A stretch of 64,000 nucleotides of DNA, from positions 1 to 64,000 of the forward strand of contig NW_019773531.1 in NCBI RefSeq assembly GCF_001039355.2, read 5' to 3'. A program made the translations under genes and the position numbers. Position 1 is the stretch's first letter. The number at the start of each line of letters is the position of its first letter. Shown one piece after another: positions 1-11,615 of this stretch. The notes below the pieces were generated by a model. It was not told where the DNA came from, did no database searches, and saw only the letters and a list, made by a program, of their open reading frames with translations. Origin of the DNA: Lingula anatina. Taxonomy: Eukaryota > Brachiopoda > Lingulata > Lingulida > Lingulidae.

Positions 1-160
1 CATAGCCAAATTTCAAGGCTGATTAAGGCGGTGTTCGATTGCAAATAATTGTCATTGTCAGGTGCGGTGGTCACAATAAAAGCCACAATTCATAAAACTG
101 TAGAATAATATTCGTTAAGATACAAATACTCTGAATATCAGAACAGTTGCATTTTCTCAC

Positions 161-217
161 CTTAAACGTGCGTAAGCCGTCAGCATCAGAATATCGTAAT
201 CCTATTTTTGCAATATT
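161..217 (-). other. Possible 57-bp coding exon
   Basis: On the minus strand a pyrimidine-containing stretch ends in CTAG. It is followed by 19 open codons reading NIAKIGLRYSDADGLRTFK and then a GTGAGA donor. A second segment about 200 bp to the right ends with a very similar sequence and the same donor, which suggests two paralogous exons of a repeat-domain gene. The family is not recognised and the rest of the gene is not visible. This is inference from splice signals and internal similarity only. Confidence 0.2.
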
Positions 218-362
218 CTAGGCAGAGCTGAATCTTACAGTTGAAACCACACTCACTACTGACCATATGATTCTGACAGCCAAACTGTCGGGACGCTACA
301 ACTATACACATGTCTAACTTGGTCTACAATAACCAATAATAAAGTCGTTGACATTATCTCAC

Positions 363-411
363 CTTTAATGTACGTAGGTTGTCAGCTCCTATGTCAGGAA
401 ATGAGAGGTTT
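363..411 (-). other. Possible second copy of the left-edge exon
   Basis: The minus-strand sequence ends DIGADNLRTLK and is followed by a GTGAGA donor at 362. This matches the ending DADGLRTFK plus GTGAGA of the segment at 161-217. The acceptor side is uncertain (a CTAG near 411). It could be a duplicated exon or simply a repeated noncoding sequence. Confidence 0.15.
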
Positions 412-1263
412 CTAGTAGCAGAAAATGACCCACACCATCATTTTCTTTACTATTTATATGCTTTTTTTTCTCCTGTCATATGTATTAAGGGCATCCTGGA
501 AGCTGGAACGCTAATGAAGACCAGGGAGAACTTTGGCTACCAGGGGGTCTTCACGAAGGCGGCGTCTACCACACAACCCACATGTGGTGCAAACCACAGC
601 TTTCAAGTATTTCCATTGTTAATGAAATCAATTAATTTCGATTAAAAATCTACCCAATGAAAGCAACTGATCTTCCAAATTATGGCGTAATTCACACACT
701 TTATCAAAACGGATATCATATCCATCCACGGAGTGTCTTACTTTTCCCCAAATTGAGCCTCACGATAAACTGATAATGCCGCAGCAAGGGCACCCCTCTT
801 CGAACTCCTCGCGTCTTTTTATAGAACCTTTAAGGTCGCCACTAATGAGACACGAGGTGTCCGCGCTTAGCACAGGGGCGGGAATTGTTTAAGTAAATCA
901 ATTCTTTAAACTCGCTACTTCCCCTAGTCGTGTCACGTCAGTGAATGTAATGTTTAGCCCATGTTTTACGAGTTAAGGGAATCCAGGATCACAGCATGAT
1001 AACACGTCTGCGTGCCTTTTAAATGTACTTTCGTGAATCATATGGCGGCCTTGAGTCCAGTTCAGACGAGTACGACTCACGCGTGTTTGGTTAAGGCTTG
1101 GCTTGATACTAAATGGAGGATGGGTTTCTTTTTCTTCTTTTTTCAAATTTATAATTTTTTTTTTTTTGGGGGGGGGAGGGGGTCCCCTTTCATCATCGGT
1201 CTCAGAAATTCGCCATGAATGTTGCTGCAAAGTGGTGAAGAAGGCCGCATTCAAAACAGCGAA

Positions 1264-1352
1264 CTTACTAGTCCCCGGATCAAATGTGGCGCCCCATTGA
1301 AAAGCTTGCCATCGTATCTCCTAATAGACACTGAGCAGATTCCCCTTGGGGA
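1264..1352 (-). mobile_element. MITE relic related to 11148-11304
   Basis: About 88 bp align, at roughly 75% by eye, to the reverse complement of the MITE at 11148-11304. Shared blocks include actagtcc, ggatcaaat/gggtcaaat and taatagacactga. The outer inverted repeat is degraded. The open frame running through here (1219-1800) is therefore not called as a gene. Confidence 0.5.
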
Positions 1353-2186
1353 TTACGCAACATTCGCGGATCTGTTAGCACGCTGCCGTGAATGCGGCCA
1401 AAGTGACCTCGATGGTCCCTCGAAGCCACCTTTTTTGATCCACAATATATTTTATCGGTTGCTAAAGAATACATGTTTTGAACACAAGTGGGGCTGTTCA
1501 CAACAGTGTCAAATATCTTGCACCCAGAGACCATCGGTAGAGGTGTCATTTTGGAGTGCAATTGTCTCACAAGTCGCTTGCTCTCCAACAGGTCTCACAG
1601 GTGGTAGTAGAATCTTAAGTCAATCGGCATCCTGGTTGCGCACCTTTAAGATTATCTTTCATCTGCAAGCATTGCAAAAATTGAGCTTTTGTTATTTTGT
1701 GATGATTTCTTATTACGACTACTGTAATTGGTATAATCAGTCTCAATTTGTCCTTTGTCATTGGCAACCTTGCGGGGTCTTCAACAGCCACCAAGTTTAA
1801 CTACATCGCAACCACTGGATATTGGCTTGTCAAGATATTATTGATGTTTCCACAGGAACCTGATGCGAACATTGGCGGTCTTTAAGAGCTACATTCAGCA
1901 GCAGTATTGCAGCTACTAAGGTGACATTTGAAAGTCCATTGTCATTTGGGAGTCTATCACGACCTGTGAGTGTTGTGGAGATTATTGTTGGAGAGTGATT
2001 ATTACTGGAGCGTGAAGTGAGACATGTGAGGTCTTGTTCCATCGTTATGATACTTCTGGCGAAAGTCACAGGTCGCAATATTTGTTTTTTGAACACTTTC
2101 ATACACTTGTGAATCCCAAGGGTACCGTTGAGGAGTGATAGAGGGCATGAGAGAGGGAGAGAGAAAGAAAGAGCGACAGAAACACG

Positions 2187-2187
<1 letters not shown>

Positions 2188-2221
<34 letters not shown>
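2188..2221. repeat. (CA)n microsatellite
   Basis: An uninterrupted CA dinucleotide tract of about 34 bp, preceded by a GA-rich stretch. It accounts for the MCVCVCVC-type open frame on the minus strand. Confidence 0.9.
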
Positions 2222-2222
<1 letters not shown>

Positions 2223-4187
2223 TTTTGTATGTCAGATAATAATCCAGGATAACAAAATCATCGCTGTTTACTTAACTTGCTCTGAGTAGGGAGGTGAACC
2301 TCATTCATATTCTTTGTCTAACGGTAAAAGGCATTTTGTCAGTCTAAGAATGTTCTCGTCTGATCACACCTTCCGTAAAACCATTAAGTAAAGAGAAATT
2401 TCATTAATTGTAATTGAACGCAATTCAGTTTGTGAAACTGATTTTTTGATAAATGACTCAAAGACCCCTGTCGGTGTTGAAACGCAATAGGATTTATTGC
2501 GTTCTGTCAATGTACTGTATGTTAAGACCTATTCGATTGTTTAATGGCATAATTGACGTAATAAAACGGTGCAGTGGAAATAGAAATAGTAACAGTTCAG
2601 ACGAAAGTAGACGCGTGTATTGAAGGGATGTTTTATGTGGAAATACTAAGCTAAAAATGCAGTAGCTTACTCTAGGTATCCAAGTGTCGCTAGACAGGGA
2701 GTTTAATGTTAGACTGTCCTTGAAATAGGTGCTTCTTAGATATGTCATATTGTTCAAAGTTCACGGACGAGAAGCTTGTCGTTTCCCATTTTTTAATGCC
2801 AGCTTATCCACGTAAGCCCTTTATTTTCTGGATAAAGTTACAGATAAATAACTATGAGTAAAACTAATTGGTATGGATTGGTAACGCCAAAATATAATGA
2901 TGTCAGAAATATTGTTATGTAATGATACGTGCATGTATGTTCTCATTTTTTTTTGTATTTGTCTATCGATTGCACTACAGATTACACGCCAGAAACGCCA
3001 AATCTTTATTTAGATTTTCGGATATATTGTTTTAGTTAAGCACTAATTTTGGATTGAAAAAAAGCAAACGTGTTCTCTTAACCCCATTCTAACCTTTATC
3101 AATTTTTTACTCGGTACCTTTGACTTTCATTCACATTTCATTCAGCGAAAGATTACTACTAATTTCTCACAGCAGTTTCGGAAACATTACTTCTGCTTCA
3201 ATTTATCCTGGACATGATACTGTATCCTAAAAACTGCAGCGTGACCTTTCAGTCGTCTGCTTCTTTACGTTAATGCACTCATTCCAGAACTTAAAGTCAC
3301 AAAACTTTTTACCTTTTTGCATGATGAGCGTTTAATTTTTTTCTCAGAAGACCAGAGGCAAAGTGAATTGAAAAGATACGCTGGCGTGTTTCTTAAAATT
3401 GACGAAATGGACGCACTATTGGCATATTTGTAACACTGGAATGCCCGGAGCAATTTCCTCCATTACAATTAAGATTCGCCAAAAGTAGATGACGCTCGCT
3501 GTGGAAATGCGTAGAAAAATATTAACCAAACCACAGTAAGTAGAAATAATAACTTCCCAAGGACAATTGGCTTTCCTTGTTAAATTCACCCCTCTTTGCA
3601 TCTCCACTCGCATGGCTCTGTGAGTTTGACATACATGTAGATTGAAAATATCAAACAAAAATAGAATAAAAGACCGATTAATTCAAACACATGCCTACCA
3701 CATAAGTAAAATGATACCATTGTGCACATATACAATTCTACATGCAGGCAACTATAGCTACCGCGTTATTTGAAATTACAGAGGAAATTAACTTGACTTA
3801 ATTGTAACACTTTTACGCTTTGATGAAATGACCAATTTTTTGGTGCCCATTTACCTTTGATGGATTATAATAAACTGTACACAATAGGAACCCTCGTGTT
3901 GGTTAAAACTTCAATCAGATTGCAATAAACCAATCGCCTACGGCATTACTGCGTTGTATTCTTATGCATTCCTGGTCTTTAAACTTGGTAACATTTCATC
4001 TTTACATTAAGACCTGTCCTTTCCATCTGTGTCTAGGCCAAATGGCAGCTTTATCATCCATGGTGTGAAGGGTTGCGCCCTATTCCCCTGCTTTAGTGCA
4101 AAAGCATTAAATTGCTGTACCATAAATAAGATGATGATTGGTTGGCGGTAATATACAACGTAATGTTTTATGATTACTGGTACAGGA

Positions 4188-4240
4188 AAGAGAGAGAGAG
4201 AGAGAGAGAATTACCTAGGTCTAAAATATAATTGGCATAT

Positions 4241-4279
<39 letters not shown>
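4188..4279. repeat. (GA)n ... (TC)n inverted microsatellite pair
   Basis: A GA tract of about 22 bp (4188-4209) and a TC tract of about 38 bp (4242-4279) are complementary and separated by 32 bp, so the pair could fold into a hairpin. The reading-frame artefact with an RERERE repeat comes from this tract. Confidence 0.85.
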
Positions 4280-4284
<5 letters not shown>

Positions 4285-4988
4285 TCAATATTTGATGGCA
4301 GACAGCAAAGGTGGAGTAAATTAATACCGTGCGTCTAATTGATGACGTACATGTAAGCCGGTATCCAGAGCTCAAGGATATATAACTACACTTCACACAG
4401 CTCAAGGCACAATGTTTAACATTTCATTTAAATTGACCACACCTACCATGTTCACTGTGATGCCGTCGAGCTTCACTTGTAAACTAGATAAATACCATGT
4501 CAGTTGAGCTGTTCTAAGACACCTGACGAGTAATTATGGCCTACACTTTTATGACAAATGTTTCAAAATAACTTTGCTGTTACCATAATAAATCCTAATC
4601 GCATATGAAAATTTACAAATAGAAAAGATCCAACTTTTAACCCAAATAATACCACGTGACTTTGTATTCCTAAATTATACAAAAGGCAATTCCTCAATGC
4701 TTTGCACGGCAAATTCAAATTCACGTGTAAAGCCTTTTTCAGAACACCAAATCAGTATACATGCATAAAATGTGGACAACAGCAAAACAATTTAAAATCC
4801 TATTGTCAAAAACGGCAACAGATTTTATAGTCTCCACAACGACCCTATCATCTTTCAGTCTCTGAAATATCTCCCAGTCTATCGAGTGGATATACACAAG
4901 TGCTATGCCAGGTATACATGCAAAGGAAAGTCTCCAATCTAGGCACAGGAACTTTTCCCACAACCGTATATGCCCAGGCCCCGGTTTC

Positions 4989-4992
<4 letters not shown>

Positions 4993-5020
<28 letters not shown>
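4993..5020. repeat. Poly-A run
   Basis: 28 consecutive A. No retroelement body ending here could be recognised on the plus strand. Confidence 0.9.
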
Positions 5021-5021
<1 letters not shown>

Positions 5022-6274
5022 TTAAGTCTGGTTCCTTGTCTAAGAACTTCCAAGTTTGAGCTTTTAATTAAAATTACCAAGGTAACATGGTCACAAGGGC
5101 ACATCTTACCCTATCAGGAGCAGTGTAACAGTACTCCCATGGAAATCCTAATCAACTAAGCCATGAAACTGACTTACGTTTAGTGCCAGCGCCCATCTGC
5201 CTATGTGGATCCAGAGTCCCTCTTCAGTGTGGTGTCAACGGCCAAACTCTAACCGCCGTTTTTCATCTGTATCGGTGGAATGGCACTTCTCTGTTGTGAT
5301 TTAATGCGGTAGTTGCTGGCAAATTATAGGAAACTGTTTTGAATTGTACAGCACGAATCGCTGAGGTATATGCTATGCAAACGAGAGCGAAGAGCGAGTG
5401 GATGTCCCATTCATAGTCTGACCCAGAATTTTACAGAGGGGGTAAGGCTAAAAAATACCCTTTTTATACCTTTTTATGATAAAATTTTTTGAATGCAGGG
5501 GGGGGGGGGGCGAAGACGAAGAGATGCTCTTATTCTGTCCCATGAAGTGGATACAACTATTGTGGCGCAAAAATATTAGAATGACAAATATCAGCATATT
5601 AAGGAAGAAGAAATTGTTAAACTAAATGTAGATTTGAAATGCATCTGCAACTTAGATTGTAACCAAGGACACGACACAATGTCTGATGATCGCTCTACAG
5701 GTACTCTAAGGTAATATGAACTGCATTACTAGTTTAATCTACAAATGCGGTAGCTGTGACGACAAACAGTCGATTTTGAATTTTATCACTACAGGTATAT
5801 CTCAGCCAATCGTGTGTCTTAACTGCATGCGAACGTGGTTTCACTCACACCGTGCTAAATTCTTCTATACAGACTTATCTACATGTTTGACTGGAAGTTC
5901 ATGGATTACATGTCTCTTAATTGTCAAGGTTCTTAAGATTTGGAAGCCCTGCTATTGTTACAGTTAATTTGCTTGTGCTGAAGAGTGATACTCAATACAT
6001 CAACAAAACTATTCGTTCGATCATAAATGCAATCAATAATCTAACTCTTGTCGATGCTTGGCAATCTCATTTTATTCAAACCACCAACGAGGCATTTTTT
6101 AGAAAACACCATCAAAATCAATGGTTTATATGTATTCGTAACATGTGCAGAGCCGTTACCAAAACACCCTGTTTTTTCAAGGTTTTTTGCATAGTACACA
6201 TACCCATTATTACCTTAGGGCAAGCAGGGTAAAGTCAGTGCTCTAAACTTCAGGATGTCTTTAATGTGGTCAGT

Positions 6275-9150
6275 CTACTGGCGAGTACATTTACAATGAG
6301 TGGGAGGACAGTAGCCTGCCATACAGTTGTTCCTGCACCAAGTCTTCATGCCGAAGCGTATAGCCTGAGGACCCACCCACTCACACACCAAGCGCCCTTT
6401 ATTGGGCTTGGCAGGTCGCTTGGTTGTCGTTGGTTCGGGAGTAGTTACTTTTGCTGCTGTTGGTTTTACGGTGGTAGTCGGTTTCTCCGTGGTAGTGGTG
6501 GTCGTAGATGGAGTAGTTGGTTTCATGGTTGTTGTTGGTTCTTGCGTGGTAGTCGGTTTCTCCGTGGTAGTGGTAGTTGTAGATGGAGTAGTTGGCTTCA
6601 TGGTTGTTGTTGGTTCTTGCGTGGTAGTCGGTTTCTCCGTGGTAGTGGTGGTCGTTGATGGAGTAGTAGGTTCCACTGTCGTAGTTGGTTTTTCAGTGAT
6701 AGTCGGTTCCTCCGTAGTTGTGGTAGTTGAGAAAGTAGTAGTAGGTTCAACTGTTGTCGGTTTTGGGGTGGCAGTCGGTTTTTCAGTGGGAAGAGTAGTC
6801 GTTGCAGTGGTAGTGGTAGGGATTGTATTGGACACTGTAGTTCTTGAGGGTGTAGTTGTAGTTGTGGTAGAGGGCTCTACGGTAGAAGATGCGGTAGTAG
6901 ATGGCACCGCGCTGGTGGACAAGTTGCCTGTAGATGACCCGCTGTCATCAGCGACTGAAACAAGAAAAGCTTAAAACATGTTGAATCTAGACCAAACTGA
7001 TATATAATCAATTACTGAACTGTCCGTAATAATTGCGATTCCGGTGGGAAGGCAACGTACATGTACACTGTACATTGTCCCTGCACAAACGATTGTCTTA
7101 TTAAAGTAGGTGAAAAAAGGCTTACATGAACCTAAATTATTTGTTTTAATTATCTCACGCACCCCGTACAGTATGTCCGTAGCACTATGTCCGTAACACT
7201 ATGTCCGTAACACTACAGTGTATGTCCACAACAAGGAAAATGTAACATTATAAATACCTATGGCAACGTCTGCGCAGTTAATAAACTCTTCCTGTGGACC
7301 ACAGCCAGTACAAGCACGACCAGTATCTGGGTCAGTGCCCCAGCTATTACCTAGAAAAGTTTGAAAAGAAGCAGGTTTGATGAGAGACGTATGGAATGGC
7401 ACAGGTAGAGAAAGTTTGTATCCTTGGGGTGGGTGGGGTAGGGGGTTGAGGCATTTCACATCCATCCCAGTCAGTTATATACCCCTTTTTGTGTTATTTC
7501 CTGTGGATTGCTTTGCGATATGGAAATGTGGACGTTTTGTAAATGCGCCTTGCTGACAATTCAAAAATAACCATATTGCGTCATTTTATCAGGATACGTA
7601 CAAAGCATACCAGGCAATGCAGCTTTGCCAACGAGATAGCTTCGATATTCAGAAATATATGTTGTTAATAATGTTATTTTTAACAAAACAACTCCTGAAA
7701 TGATTTTAAAATCAAGACTTCACGTACGTAGATTAAGTATTGTTCGTAACGCAATTTTACACCATTCAAAACGATGGAATGCATGAATATAACTCACACT
7801 TTCATATAAAAGGAGAAAATGGACCCCTACCTGTATGGTATTTCCACTGCATAACGCACTGAGAACACACCATGCCAGACGGCAGCTTGTACTTCATCTT
7901 GTAGACACTGGCGCCACCTGTGATAGGGAACCGCACACCACTGTCGTCTGCTCTCTGTAGAGGCAGAATTATTTGAAAGAAAAAACGTTCTAAGATAAGG
8001 ACTTGGTGTTCTCGGGATTTATTTATACACTGTACGTAATTTTTAACCCGGTGTTTAATTACAAGCACTTAAATCGTTGAAATATGCTGCTTATTGTGCC
8101 GTTATGGGACATATAAAAATCGTGATTGGTTATTGCACGTAATAGTTTACAACAGTAACAAGTAGAATGTCACTATCAGTAAAATTCACAATTTAACTTC
8201 ACAATTGACATCTTATCAACGCACGTCGAAAAAGTCGATGTGAATGGAAAGTAAGTTAAGCAATCATACTGATGAGAGCGGATGGGAGGGTGTGTGGAAG
8301 GAAATGTCCTTACCCTCAATACGTGTTTATCCAAACATTCCTGGCTTGCAGGTGTGTTGGGATCATTATGAGGGCAAATCCTGAACTCGAAATATCCCAG
8401 ATGAGCCGCAGTCAACTCCACAGCTATATCGATGACGTCTTCTGATTGGTAGGTGCGCACGATGGTGCCGGTTGCGTAGGGACCGCCCGCTTCATGATCA
8501 CGTGGTCCGTCATACGGGTCACCACAGATGCCACATTTCCCGCCATTTGTTACCCATTGTCTCTGAAAAGTAAATGATAAATAAAGTAAATAAACAAAGG
8601 AGACAGCAATCAAACAGAAATAAACAGAATTGACATTTACTTCTGTCTTTTCCCTCTCAACATCCGGGCCTTTCATTTGGACAATTTTTGTATTACAGTC
8701 ATTTTGATTTATCTCGATTGTACGTATTTTGCTTTACTTTCATGTAGTCTGTCAAAAACATCAAAAGTGCATTAGAATGAGGTTCCCAAAACAGTTTATT
8801 TCTCGAATTCTGATTTCATATAAACATGGGCGGAGGCCTTAATCCAACTTTGTAACTCAGAGACCAGGTTCCTATGCGATACAAAGTGCAGCAAATACTA
8901 TACAGGGACAAAATTTATATTTCTTTTGTTATTCCAATACAAAAAGTAAAATAAATTAAAGATATCATGTGACACGTCCACGTACCCTGGAGCCTCCGCA
9001 AAACAGTCCATGGTCGTTGGTGTTGGTTGGCGTTTTGAACCCGTATCTCCACGCGCTATTCCGGGAAGGAGGATCGATTAAACGCCCGTGACCAGACACC
9101 TCAGCGGTGACAAGAAACCCGACCAGAACAAGAAGCAGTAAGTCTGACAT
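6275..9150 (-). CDS. Secreted AA15-type lytic polysaccharide monooxygenase (chitin-binding type-4 domain)
   Basis: Five exons join in frame into 436 residues: 8986-9150, 8314-8562, 7831-7954, 7258-7350 and 6275-6954. All introns have GT/AG ends. The first ATG after the upstream GTG gives a 20-residue signal peptide (MSDLLLLVLVGFLVTAEVSG). Cleavage exposes His21 in HGRLIDPPSR, the N-terminal His of the copper brace; the second His is His109 in TAAHLGYFEF. Further family features are the GGKCGICGD Cys pairs, a CxQCVMQW segment and the NCADVAI motif. The catalytic domain ends near residue 210. A Thr/Pro-rich linker of about 170 residues follows, probably O-glycosylated, and then a 44-residue Cys-rich tail (WCRNNC...GYCPPTHCKC). 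The family oxidatively cleaves chitin or cellulose outside the cell. Membership is clear; the substrate is not visible from sequence. Confidence 0.93.
6460..6670 (-). repeat. 75-bp coding minisatellite in the LPMO linker
   Basis: The Thr-rich linker is built from an in-frame repeat of about 75 bp (roughly TTTTTTEKPTTT, then EPTTTMKPTTPS). There are two near-identical copies and one diverged copy, so linker length is likely to vary between alleles. The plus-strand open frame over it (6402-6974, Val-rich) is only the antisense of this repeat. Confidence 0.85.
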
Positions 9151-10645
9151 TGCAAAGACACTGGTGACCACGCAATGTGCGGTATACTCGGTTGACTTAC
9201 AAGCTCCAACTGAGAAGGTTATCTTTTGGGTTAGGATTTAAACGATCGTTTGGTCACGACTTGCCACCTTTGCAATGGTGGGTGGTCCAGGTACTACATG
9301 TACATGTAGTGGAGGTGTAAAGCACACAGGATGTGGTGAGTTCAGGGACAGATCTAGGGTTATTTGAAGGGGGTCTGCGGATTCGAAGCCGACCCCCTCC
9401 TCTTGGTTAGGGTTTCAGGCCCTCCCTTACACCCCCCTAAACCCGCCGCTGGAATTGTTTTAATGACGCATGACAGTACTTGGTCCCCATCATTTACATT
9501 CTGTCTCCACATATTACAAAATATAAGGAACCAGCCTTTGTAATATCAGGGTCAAGCTAAAAACTTTTCAATTACCCCTCGTTATCTCCCTCTTGTACAT
9601 GTGGCAGTCGGAGACTCAGGAACTAACGTGTGAACGGAACATGAGGTGCTTATCTAATCTCGGTCATGGTCTCACATTCTCAAACGTAAAGGTCAACTCG
9701 AGGTCAAGGCGATCCGCTCTGCACTTAGATTCGATATTATAAAGGGGTGGATTAAAGCCGTCTAGATCTTATGGAAGACGGTCAGAATTTTTTTAAGTTT
9801 ACATTGACGGGTATCTAATTTTTTTTTGTCAGAAGAGGATCGAAATTTTAGGATGGATTAAAAAAGACAATTTGGAAGACTGTCAGTAAATATATCTGGA
9901 GCCGCCCCTGTTATTCCATGTAAAATTTAATAATTTAGTTCTTAAAGACTGGCGTTCTTCTTTGATCTTCACCGGACATGGTCAAGAAGAAAATGGCATG
10001 GTGTTTTTTTATCGCAGCCATGTTAAATGTGTAGAACATATGGTTTTTATATAAAGTGAAACATGCAAAACAAAACGATAATTTTATTTGTACCCTGCAT
10101 TTCCTGAGACTTGAAATTTCACTTTTTCTCTATACGTAAGGTATATTTTCAGGTAGCAATTATAAAAGAGCCTGGAGTGGAATCATTGCCTATCTTGTAT
10201 GCTTTGCAAAGGAAGACAATGCTGGTATGATGCGCACATGATATTATAATAAAATTTGAACCCACATATTATCACCTTTAGTGGTCCTTCTACGGTACAT
10301 ACGTACATGCTTTAATTGACTGATCACAACTAAGAAATTAACGTTATTGTCTTATAAATGTTATCGGTGCGATTTCCTTGATATGCTGATTCTTAGCCAT
10401 TGATTGGAATGTTAGTGAATTGTTTGTGCAGTGTATTAACTCGCTGGCTATTTAGATCTGTTACCATTAAATCATTCAACATATATGTAATCTAATGTGC
10501 GTCTTAATTAGTTGTGGCAGATGGTGCACATATCATCTACATACTGGTATCTCAACCAGTGGGGGGGGATTGGGCAGGATCCCAATACGGCTTCCTCAAA
10601 CTCAAAGTTCTTCGTATACAGATTGGCCACAATTAATTTCAATAC

Positions 10646-10692
<47 letters not shown>

Positions 10693-11147
10693 CATTTAAA
10701 GTCTAAAATCCGTAAAAGTTCAGAAAACTTTACAATGATAAAATAATGAAATTGATTATTAAAAAAAACATAGTTAAGACATCAAATTAAAGGGTACACT
10801 TCAAATTACATTAACAGTATTATACTTAAAACAACTTCAACTGCAAATGTATATTTAAGGTGCTTGATTTTTATACAGGTGTACTAGTATTTCAAAATCA
10901 AATTTATTTGTTGGGAAATTACGGTTGAGCTTTTCCGTTCATTCAAATACACTGTGCGCAGAATGAAGGACCAATCAATACATATGTCACAGAGAGTATA
11001 AAAGGATATCTTTCAATACTTGAAGCATTCACTACAAAAACTAGAATTTAAAAATCAAGATGAAAATTATTATATGAAACGGAAACCGTAACTTCTGCAG
11101 AATGTTCAAAAGCAAACTGCGATCAAAGGGCGTACGTAGGCCCTACT
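9151..11147. other. Upstream of the LPMO gene, no gene seen
   Basis: Holds the presumed LPMO promoter and 5'UTR, which could not be delimited. It also has a palindromic ctacatgtacatgtag (about 9294-9309) and a C-rich/G-rich low-complexity patch near 9365-9450. No coding family is recognised. Confidence 0.5.
10647..10690. repeat. (AAT)n microsatellite
   Basis: About 44 bp of AAT triplets; the poly-Asn open frame over it is an artefact. Confidence 0.9.
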
Positions 11148-11304
11148 CAGAATAGGGGACTAACCAGTCCGAGGGTCAAATATGGCCGACCAACTTGAAA
11201 ACTTCCCCACGGGATATCTATTCAGTGTCTATTAGCGGCATAGACGGCAAACTTTGTAATGGGTTGCCATATTTGACCCTCGGACTAGTTAGTCCCTTAT
11301 TCTG
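11148..11304. mobile_element. 157-bp MITE with about 38-bp terminal inverted repeats
   Basis: The left end (cagaataggggactaacc...) and the right end (...ggttagtagtccc-type complement ending ttattctg) are inverted copies. Both contain the block ccgagggtcaaatatgg, separated by about 80 bp. No coding capacity. The superfamily was not assigned and no clear target duplication was found. A degraded relative lies at 1264-1352. Confidence 0.75.
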
Positions 11305-11615
11305 CATGGGGCCGACGCACAGATCAACTGCGACAGTAATACTGATCTCAGTTGAGAAATGCCAGAAAATTCAATATTTATTCAAAATCAAGTAGATAAC
11401 CATAAACCTGATCATAGGTCAAACCTTTTAATCCCAAGCGCCAAAATGTTCCCCGTTCTGAATAATGTAAAAAGTGAAAGTCCTGAGTTACATTGTGTAA
11501 TGATGCCCAGTCCCACTGCAACTATGATTCTGAGTTCAGATAAGAAAAATCAGAAAAGTCCTCATTTATTCGGAGCCAAATAGATAACCATCGACTTTGT
11601 TGCTCGCCAAATCAT

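Larger units (their letters stand above)
1..970. other. Left edge, no confident gene
   Basis: No recognisable protein family is visible. Two short minus-strand segments look like exon 3' ends followed by GTGAGA donors and are listed separately. The open frame at 379-645 has no family signature and is compositionally ordinary, so it is not called. Confidence 0.5.
1353..6274. other. Non-genic stretch with simple repeats
   Basis: No family-recognisable coding sequence is seen on either strand. It contains a CA tract (2188-2221), a GA tract followed by a TC tract (4188-4279), a poly-A run (4993-5020) and a G run (about 5500-5511). Small open frames are short and carry no domain signature. Confidence 0.6.

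Noticed and set aside
1219-1800. 193-residue plus-strand open frame
   Set aside because: Its start overlaps a MITE relic and no family features are visible.
6402-6974. Val/Gly-rich plus-strand open frame
   Set aside because: Antisense of the Thr-rich LPMO linker; repeat composition keeps it open.
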